A stretch of 11,440 nucleotides of DNA from CAYQQK01 sp964420065 (lineage in GTDB: Bacteria; Bacillota; Dethiobacteria; DTU022), in contig CAYQQK010000031.1 in assembly GCA_964420065.1 (NCBI GenBank), positions 1 to 11,440 of the forward strand, given 5' to 3'. Positions 6,992-11,440 of this stretch are shown in pieces. The translations under genes were made by a program, and so were the position numbers. Position 1 is the first letter of the stretch. Each line of letters opens with the position of its first letter. Under the pieces are notes generated by a model. It was given only the letters and a program-made list of their open reading frames with translations. It did not search any database and was not told the DNA's origin.

Positions 6992-7021
6992 ATGATACCA
7001 TAAAAACAGGCCTTCTGTCAA
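6992..7021 (-). promoter_or_regulatory. promoter of carD
   Basis: A perfect TTGACA (7021-7016) and TATCAT (6997-6992) are separated by 18 bases. Transcription would begin about 25 bases before the GTG start. It diverges from the promoter of the plus-strand gene; 136 bases separate the two -35 boxes. Confidence 0.75.
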
Positions 7022-7157
7022 TTTAAACATGGATCATAACATATCCACGCCGGTCCCGCAATCTTCAGGAAAAAATATTTTAACAGTCAGAAACCATCCC
7101 CTGACCTTTGTTTTTTCGCTCGTTAGGTGGATGTTTTCGAATAGAAACGCAGGCTAG

Positions 7158-7187
7158 TTGACAGCGGTGGAATCCAAAAAGTATAAT
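7158..7187 (+). promoter_or_regulatory. consensus sigma-A promoter of the small plus-strand gene
   Basis: Perfect TTGACA (7158-7163) and perfect TATAAT (7182-7187) with an 18-base spacer lie 34 bases before the ATG. Both hexamers match consensus, making this among the strongest-looking promoters in the window. Confidence 0.85.
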
Positions 7188-7221
7188 TGAATTACAAAAC
7201 AAAGGCACGAGGTGACCGTGT

Positions 7222-7620
7222 ATGAAGAGCGGTGAAACAGTTACTTATTTTCAAGACCTGGTTTCGCAGGTTTTGATCCGGCATCGTAGTATTCTCGATT
7301 GCCTGACCAAGTTTCAGGAATCCACCGCCCGGGTCAACCGCAGCATCATCAAAACGGTAACCAACTGCGGCTGTATTTCAATCAATGCCGGCAAGCAGCA
7401 GTTTCCAAGTACCGAATCGCTCAAAGATTGTTCCCGGATAGTCAATTCCCACCTTAAAGGGGAGCTTTGCGAGCACTGCCGTGAAATCATTTCGGAAGAA
7501 ATCGGCAACCACCTGTTTTATCTCACCGCGATGTGTGACCTTTTAGGTTACGACCTGGGCGACATTATCAGCGCGGAAAAAAGCCGGATCAACACTCTCG
7601 GTCATTTCCTCCTATCATAG
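7222..7620 (+). CDS. small cysteine-containing protein with a MazG-like C-terminal motif, function unknown
   Basis: The 132-residue protein is predicted soluble and largely helical, with no signal peptide. A consensus promoter and AGGTGA six bases before the ATG show it is a real gene. Residues 14-47 read as a helix (IRHRSILDCLTKFQESTARV). Two cysteine pairs, Cys49/Cys51 (NCGC) and Cys83/Cys86 (CEHC), could form a metal site. Residues 92-113, EEIGNHLFYLTAMCDLLGYDL, resemble the second helix of all-alpha NTP pyrophosphohydrolases of the MazG type. However, the usual EExxD ends in Asn96 rather than Asp, and the upstream ExxE helix is not clear. I recall similar proteins in Desulfotomaculum-like Clostridia but cannot name a characterised family. 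It is the only complete plus-strand gene here, divergent from carD. Coding status is strong; function is open. Confidence 0.85.
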   Translation: MKSGETVTYFQDLVSQVLIRHRSILDCLTKFQESTARVNRSIIKTVTNCGCISINAGKQQFPSTESLKDCSRIVNSHLKGELCEHCREIISEEIGNHLFYLTAMCDLLGYDLGDIISAEKSRINTLGHFLLS

Positions 7621-7682
7621 GAAAGAAACTTCGACTACTTCCGCAATATTCGATACGCCCGCAACCGTCCTGGGGGCATATT

Positions 7683-7701
7683 AAGGAACGATCCTTTTTT
7701 T
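7683..7701 (+). terminator. possible terminator after the small plus-strand gene
   Basis: AAGGA (7683-7687) pairs with TCCTT (7692-7696) across a four-base loop, and the T run continues to 7701. The stem is short. An overlapping hairpin (ACGATCC with GGGTCGT, one G-U pair, ending near 7710) is an alternative fold. It lies 63 bases past the stop codon. Confidence 0.5.
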
Positions 7702-7852
7702 GAAGGGTCGTATCCTTCCACCAGGTGGGTTGAATACAGCCCATGGTAAAAGCTTAACGGTCAGGCCGGTTTCACCAAAACTCCGGCGATATTTCCGGCC
7801 ACCTGCGCTTTAGACTATCTCCAAGGGCGAGTGACCTTTATGCCGGCAATTA

Positions 7853-8090
7853 TTACAGTCCGGCGGGCCCGGATATCACGAACACCCCAATCTCGTTGAT
7901 CGATCCGGAAGGTTCTTCATCTCCAGACAATACTGTGGCAGCGTTCCCCTTCCAGGTAAAGCACAAGGTTGACCGTGTGTTCCGGGAAAGTTCGGGCCGA
8001 TCAGTGCTTGCCCCCGATACAGGAACATGACCGGAATCGCAACACGCGGGTCCTTTCATATCCCAACTCAATGAGGTTTGCCCCGTCGTT
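7853..8090 (-). pseudogene. possible frameshifted gene remnant, unidentified
   Basis: Read on the minus strand, four consecutive segments look protein-like but lie in different frames. These are about 8090-8043 (NDGANLIELGYERTRV), 8043-7975 (VAIPVMFLYRGQALIGPNF), 7976-7920 (TVNLVLYLEGERCHSIVWR, then a stop) and 7924-7853 (SINEIGVFVISGPAGL, then a stop). The segments abut or overlap at the joints, so at least three indels would restore one reading frame of about 80 residues. It lies directly downstream of nfo. The beta-rich, alternating hydrophobic pattern suggests a former protein domain that I cannot name. Chance patterning is a real alternative. Confidence 0.35.
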
Positions 8091-8104
8091 ACCCCGCATT
8101 CGCT

Positions 8105-8941
8105 TTACCGGCGCAAGGAAAAAAGGGTTTCCAGGTTCACGCGGTCCCGATCAGTACCGGTTTCCGGTGTTTCAAGAATAAACGGAAAGTGATCCGGCCA
8201 GGGCTGGTCCAGCAAATAGCGTAATCCCTCCAAACCAAGATGCCCTTCACCCAGGTGGGCATGCCGGTCCACCCGTGAACCCAGGGCGGTAGCGGAATCG
8301 TTCACATGGATGACTTTTAAATATTCCAATCCGATCTGGAGTTCAAATTGTGCCAGCGTTTCTTCAGTTCCGGCCGCAGTGCTGAAATCATATCCCGCCG
8401 CATAGGCATGCGCCGTATCCAGGCATATGCCCAATTGATCGCTCCGGAATACCTTGACAACCCGGGCCATCTCCTCGAAATGCGAACCGAGAGCGGTCCC
8501 GCTACCGGCCGTATTCTCCAGAAGAAGCATTACCCCCGCCGGCCAGCTGGATAATTCCGCTGAAATAACAGCCGCCACCTGCTCAAGCCCCTCGTCCGGT
8601 CCTTTTCCGCCGTGATACCCGGTATGAAGGACCACGTATGGCGCAGAGTAGAGGGCGGCCTTGTTCATGGTTGCCGTAAGCAATGCTTTTGATTTGCTTA
8701 GATTTTCAGGTGAAGAGGAAGCGAGGTTGATCAGGTAGGCACTATGAATTACCAGGGGGTGGATTCCGTTTGATTGTAACAAAACGGCTCGACCCGCCAG
8801 TTCGGCCGGATCGCCAGCGGACATTTTCCAGCCGGTTGGGTTACCGGCAAAAATTTGAACTGTTTCACAGCCCAACTCTTTCAAACGCCGCACATTGTTC
8901 GCAAACCCCCCTTTCAGGGGCATATGGACGCCACAGCGCAC
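8105..8941 (-). CDS. nfo: endonuclease IV (AP endonuclease)
   Basis: DNA base-excision-repair enzyme that cuts the backbone 5' of abasic sites; TIM-barrel fold with three zinc ions. The 278-residue length is typical. All nine expected metal ligands can be matched to E. coli Nfo: His66 (IHSAYL), His106 (LHTGYH), Glu142 (LLENT), Asp175 and His178 (LDTAHAYAAGYD), His212 (HVNDS), Asp225 and His227 (DRHAHLGEGH), and Glu257 (LETPE). The GTG at 8941 has GAGGTGG seven bases upstream. It follows the TPR gene by 112 bases in the same direction. No clear promoter was seen in that gap. Confidence 0.97.
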   Translation of the reverse strand: MRCGVHMPLKGGFANNVRRLKELGCETVQIFAGNPTGWKMSAGDPAELAGRAVLLQSNGIHPLVIHSAYLINLASSSPENLSKSKALLTATMNKAALYSAPYVVLHTGYHGGKGPDEGLEQVAAVISAELSSWPAGVMLLLENTAGSGTALGSHFEEMARVVKVFRSDQLGICLDTAHAYAAGYDFSTAAGTEETLAQFELQIGLEYLKVIHVNDSATALGSRVDRHAHLGEGHLGLEGLRYLLDQPWPDHFPFILETPETGTDRDRVNLETLFSLRR

Positions 8942-9053
8942 TATCGTACCACCTCGCCGGATCAGATGCTAACGCCAAAACTCTCAAAAAAATCGTACAG
9001 GTCCCCTTGATTAACGATCTACGCCTTCCGGCCATTGGCTACCGTTCAAAGCT

Positions 9054-10232
9054 TCATTCCTTTTCCCGATCTCGCCGGGCCAGAAAGGCAAGCATGTTGC
9101 GGTAGGCCTTATGATCAATCTGTAACACCCGGTTAATCGCTTTAAACTTCAGGGCCACGGTAGAGGTGGCAACACCGTATTCGATGGCAAGATCTTTTTG
9201 AGTTAAAGACAAAAAATGAAAGCGGGCCAGGCTGTATTCAAGGGCCGCTCCCCAGGCTTCCGGCTTGATAATGCGCGGCACTTTCGGGTAAACGTGATTG
9301 AGATAATCGAGCCAAATCGCATGGACATCTTCAAAAAAGTCGTCTTCGTAATGGGCATTACGGCGCATATTCTCCATCGTACAATCCAAAACCTTCTGCC
9401 ACTCCGGTTTCCAAACCGGCGCATCGAGGGGGTAGGAGCCAAGATTCACCTCAACAAAGTGCCCTTCCCGGTAGATGGAGCACTGTGCCTCAGGGATCAT
9501 GTTTTTCAAGGTCAGCAGGGCGGCCTGGCGAAAACGTTCCTTGAGCCAGGGGTTGGCCGCAAAATCACGCAGTATAACCTCCGCTTCCGGAGTGGACACC
9601 TCCCCCAAAAGAGATAAAATCTCATACTTCAATTTATCCCCGCCCTGGTACAATCCCCAGAGCAACATCCGGTAGAAGCATGGTTCTTCGGCCAGACGTT
9701 TTCGGACAAGAGCAGGGTTTTGGGCAGCAAGTTCACGGCGAACCGCCTCGTTTTCCCGAATGGATAGAGCCTCGGCCGGACCGGTTGAAACCCCGCCTTC
9801 TTCCTCCAGGACATAGATCAGTTCACGTGCCTCTTCAGCCATCTCGCCCTCCGGGGAATGCTCCAAGTATTTCAGCAAGGACTGGCGTGCACTGTCCAGG
9901 TCTTCCAAAACCCCATAATTGACCGCCATCAAAAAGTGGCATTCGATCATTTCCGGATCCAGGCGGCACAAAATGTGCTTAAAAATACGATTTGCTTCCT
10001 TGAGCTGGTTGGTTTTACTAAGCAAGCAAGCTAAATTATAGTGGTTGATGGCGTTTTTGGGATCCAGTTCGATCGCCTTACGAAAGAATATGAGAGCCTT
10101 TGATAAATTATTCTTCTGGTGATAGTAGTTACCCTTTTGAAAGTAGTAGCTGGTGTCCTGTTCGAAAAGAACAACCTTGTGTGAAGGTTGTCCAGTTTTG
10201 AGTACGCTTTTTGGCCGGTCGATTCGACCCAT
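9054..10232 (-). CDS. TPR protein with a C-terminal helix-turn-helix-like domain
   Basis: Cytoplasmic protein of unknown role, 392 residues from the chosen start. Residues about 25-125 hold three tetratricopeptide-like repeats, the clearest being YYHQKNNLSKALIFFRKAIE followed by LDP. A helical middle (about 155-250) could be HEAT-like. The C-terminal part (about 320-385) contains PEAWGAALEYSLARFHFLSL and then TQKDLAIEYGVATSTVALKF. This resembles the DUF6398-type region that ends in a helix-turn-helix. A role as a TPR-controlled regulator or adaptor is inference. The ATG at 10232 has GGTGGTG six bases upstream; a TTG at 10253 also keeps the frame. It follows the YhaM-like gene by 89 bases, with no clear terminator between them. 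Confidence 0.82.
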   Translation of the reverse strand: MGRIDRPKSVLKTGQPSHKVVLFEQDTSYYFQKGNYYHQKNNLSKALIFFRKAIELDPKNAINHYNLACLLSKTNQLKEANRIFKHILCRLDPEMIECHFLMAVNYGVLEDLDSARQSLLKYLEHSPEGEMAEEARELIYVLEEEGGVSTGPAEALSIRENEAVRRELAAQNPALVRKRLAEEPCFYRMLLWGLYQGGDKLKYEILSLLGEVSTPEAEVILRDFAANPWLKERFRQAALLTLKNMIPEAQCSIYREGHFVEVNLGSYPLDAPVWKPEWQKVLDCTMENMRRNAHYEDDFFEDVHAIWLDYLNHVYPKVPRIIKPEAWGAALEYSLARFHFLSLTQKDLAIEYGVATSTVALKFKAINRVLQIDHKAYRNMLAFLARRDREKE

Positions 10233-10321
10233 CTGTTTCACCACCGTCTCCAAAAGACCTGTGGGATAGGTTTCTCCAACCGTCTAAAAATATCCTTCCT
10301 TGGAGAAGAAGGGGCCTTTTT

Positions 10322-11314
10322 TTATGAAGACGTTTCCGGTTCAACCGGTTCGCCCGGAAGTTTAAGATAGATACTACGTTCTAAAAACCGATCCCAGTCG
10401 CTCCAATCATTCCCGGATCCGGCCTGCTTTTCCATGGTCTTGATAAACTGATTCATCCTTGCACTGATCAGATCAGCATGAAAAAGGGCAAATGCATGCA
10501 ATGTTTTGGGTATCTCCGGTGAGCCCCATTCCCGCATGCCATGATGGCTGAGGATGATATGTTCCAGTTCCAACTTCAGATCGGGGGGAAACGAAGGCAT
10601 TTGCTGGATCTTGGCATCAAGCATTTCCTTACCGATACAAATATGACCAACAAGTTTGCCACGGTTGGAAAATTCGAATCCGATGCTACCCGGGTCATAT
10701 TCTTCGGTTTTACCGATATCGTGCAAAATTGCCCCGGTAAACAGTAGTTCGTCCCGCAGCTCGGGATACATTCCGGCCAGGTGGCGGCAGATCGAGATCA
10801 CTTCAAGCGTGTGTTCCAATAGGCCACTAACGCAGTTGTGATGCACGGTGCGGGCGGCCGGCGCCAAGGCAAAACGACGCACAAACTCGGTGTCACTAAA
10901 AAAGGCGCGTAAAAGAAGTTTCAGGTGGGGATCCTTGACCTCCCCGGTGATCACTTCACGCAACTCGGCCAGCATTTCTTGGGGATCGCGCTCGGAAACA
11001 GGCTGAAAATGAGCCGGGTTTACCTTGAGCGGATCCAGCAAGCGCATCTCCCCAATCACCACCTGGGGACCATGGTAGTCGGTGACATCCCCACGGACAA
11101 ACACGACGTTGCCTTTTTTGATGGGTTCACGAATCAACCCCATATCCCAAAGAACAGCCTTGACGCTACCGCTGGCGTCACCAAGGACAAGTTTTAGAAA
11201 CTGCTCACCGGCACGGTGTGGCGCGGTATAGTTGGTTTTATTACACTCCAGGATCAGGGCCTGGGTTTCTACCTCATCCCCGATGCGTAAGTTTTTGATC
11301 AACTGTTTTCTCAT
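10322..11314 (-). CDS. yhaM: 3'-5' exoribonuclease, YhaM family (OB fold plus HD domain)
   Basis: Metal-dependent 3'-5' exonuclease that trims RNA, and single-stranded DNA in vitro, in Firmicutes. The 330 residues begin with an OB-fold nucleic-acid-binding domain (about 10-95, with FLKLVLGDASGSVKAVLWD). The HD phosphohydrolase domain follows (about 155-290): His168 (GLLEHTLEV), His198-Asp199 (ILHDIGK), His224 (VGH), His257-His258 (SHHGMREWGSPE) and Asp281 (FHADLISARMNQ). Length is close to B. subtilis YhaM (314). The ATG at 11314 has a G-rich site (AGGGGGGGG) four bases upstream. The C-terminal tail PGEPVEPETSS is short and acidic. The family call is firm; the symbol is by similarity. Confidence 0.93.
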   Translation of the reverse strand: MRKQLIKNLRIGDEVETQALILECNKTNYTAPHRAGEQFLKLVLGDASGSVKAVLWDMGLIREPIKKGNVVFVRGDVTDYHGPQVVIGEMRLLDPLKVNPAHFQPVSERDPQEMLAELREVITGEVKDPHLKLLLRAFFSDTEFVRRFALAPAARTVHHNCVSGLLEHTLEVISICRHLAGMYPELRDELLFTGAILHDIGKTEEYDPGSIGFEFSNRGKLVGHICIGKEMLDAKIQQMPSFPPDLKLELEHIILSHHGMREWGSPEIPKTLHAFALFHADLISARMNQFIKTMEKQAGSGNDWSDWDRFLERSIYLKLPGEPVEPETSS

Positions 11315-11366
11315 GCCGCCCCCCCCTGGCTCGACTTGCCCTATACTTTATCATAAAGGCCCGGTT

Positions 11367-11408
11367 AAAAAAAGAGGCCTGCTTTGGAAGCCATTTGCGT
11401 TGTAGGCC
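11367..11408 (-). terminator. terminator of a minus-strand gene beyond the right edge
   Basis: On the minus strand GGCCT (11408-11404) pairs with AGGCC (11380-11376) around a long, partly structured loop, followed by TCTTTTTTT. It would end a transcript entering from the right of the window. The remaining gap up to the yhaM start is AT-rich (TATGATAAAGTATAG), but I could not pair it with a good -35 box. Confidence 0.5.
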
Positions 11409-11440
11409 AAGATCAATAGGAAATTATCAACTTCAAGCAT

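Larger units (their letters stand above)
7621..8104. other. 484-base stretch without an intact gene
   Basis: No intact frame here has a good ribosome binding site or recognisable protein. The stretch holds the possible terminator near 7683-7701 and, on the minus strand, protein-like segments in changing frames (see the pseudogene entry at 7853-8090). Further minus-strand fragments at about 7660-7850, such as GETGLTVKLLPWAVFNPPGG, are interrupted by stops and cannot be assigned. No tRNA, riboswitch or repeat array was seen. Confidence 0.6.

Noticed and set aside
7969..8181. 70-codon plus-strand frame running into nfo
   Set aside because: It has no ribosome binding site, a composition unlike neighbouring proteins, and lies antisense to the 3' end of nfo.
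8942..9053. ATCGT/ACGAT repeat followed by T residues before nfo as a terminator
   Set aside because: A five-base stem around an 18-base loop is too weak to support the call.
10254..10321. Hairpin CCTTC/GAAGG in the yhaM-TPR gap
   Set aside because: The stem is only five base pairs, and on the minus strand the T tract is short and offset. The T run on the plus strand has no upstream gene to terminate.

Overview
The window reads as chromosomal housekeeping DNA from a spore-forming member of the Firmicutes, class Clostridia. It most resembles the Desulfotomaculum/Pelotomaculum/Moorella-like lineages. The reasons are the sporulation sigma factor SigH, the order carD, PIN/TRAM protein, ispD, ispF, cysS, rlmB, sigH, a YhaM-type exonuclease, strong G-rich Shine-Dalgarno sequences with many GTG and TTG starts, and moderate GC content. 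The genus cannot be fixed from the window. There is no insertion sequence, phage, CRISPR array or plasmid signature.

Layout, left to right. Positions 1-54 hold the 5' part of a minus-strand tRNA-Gly (CCC anticodon) with its own consensus promoter. Next is sigH (128-778, minus), also with its own sigma-A-type promoter. Positions 910-6959 hold a minus-strand cluster transcribed in the order carD, PIN/TRAM membrane protein, ispD, ispF, cysS, a short thymidylate-synthase-family gene, and rlmB. The PIN/TRAM gene, ispD and ispF are tightly coupled. carD ends in a terminator, and internal promoters precede the PIN/TRAM gene and cysS. Divergent from carD is a small plus-strand gene (7222-7620) of unknown function with a near-perfect promoter, cysteine pairs and a MazG-like C-terminal helix motif. 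About 480 bp without an intact gene follows (7621-8104); it holds a possible terminator and what looks like a heavily frameshifted gene remnant. The right third, all minus strand, encodes a YhaM-like 3'-5' exoribonuclease (10322-11314), a TPR protein with a C-terminal helix-turn-helix-like region (9054-10232), and endonuclease IV (8105-8941). A terminator for a gene outside the window lies near the right edge.

The cluster joins transcription control (CarD), isoprenoid precursor synthesis by the MEP pathway (IspD, IspF), tRNA charging (CysS), rRNA methylation (RlmB) and probably dTMP synthesis. The right side covers RNA turnover and abasic-site repair. The least ordinary parts are the short, archaeal-like thymidylate synthase in the cysS-rlmB gap where mrnC is often found, the orphan cysteine-containing protein divergent from carD, the TPR/HTH protein, and the decayed intergenic stretch.
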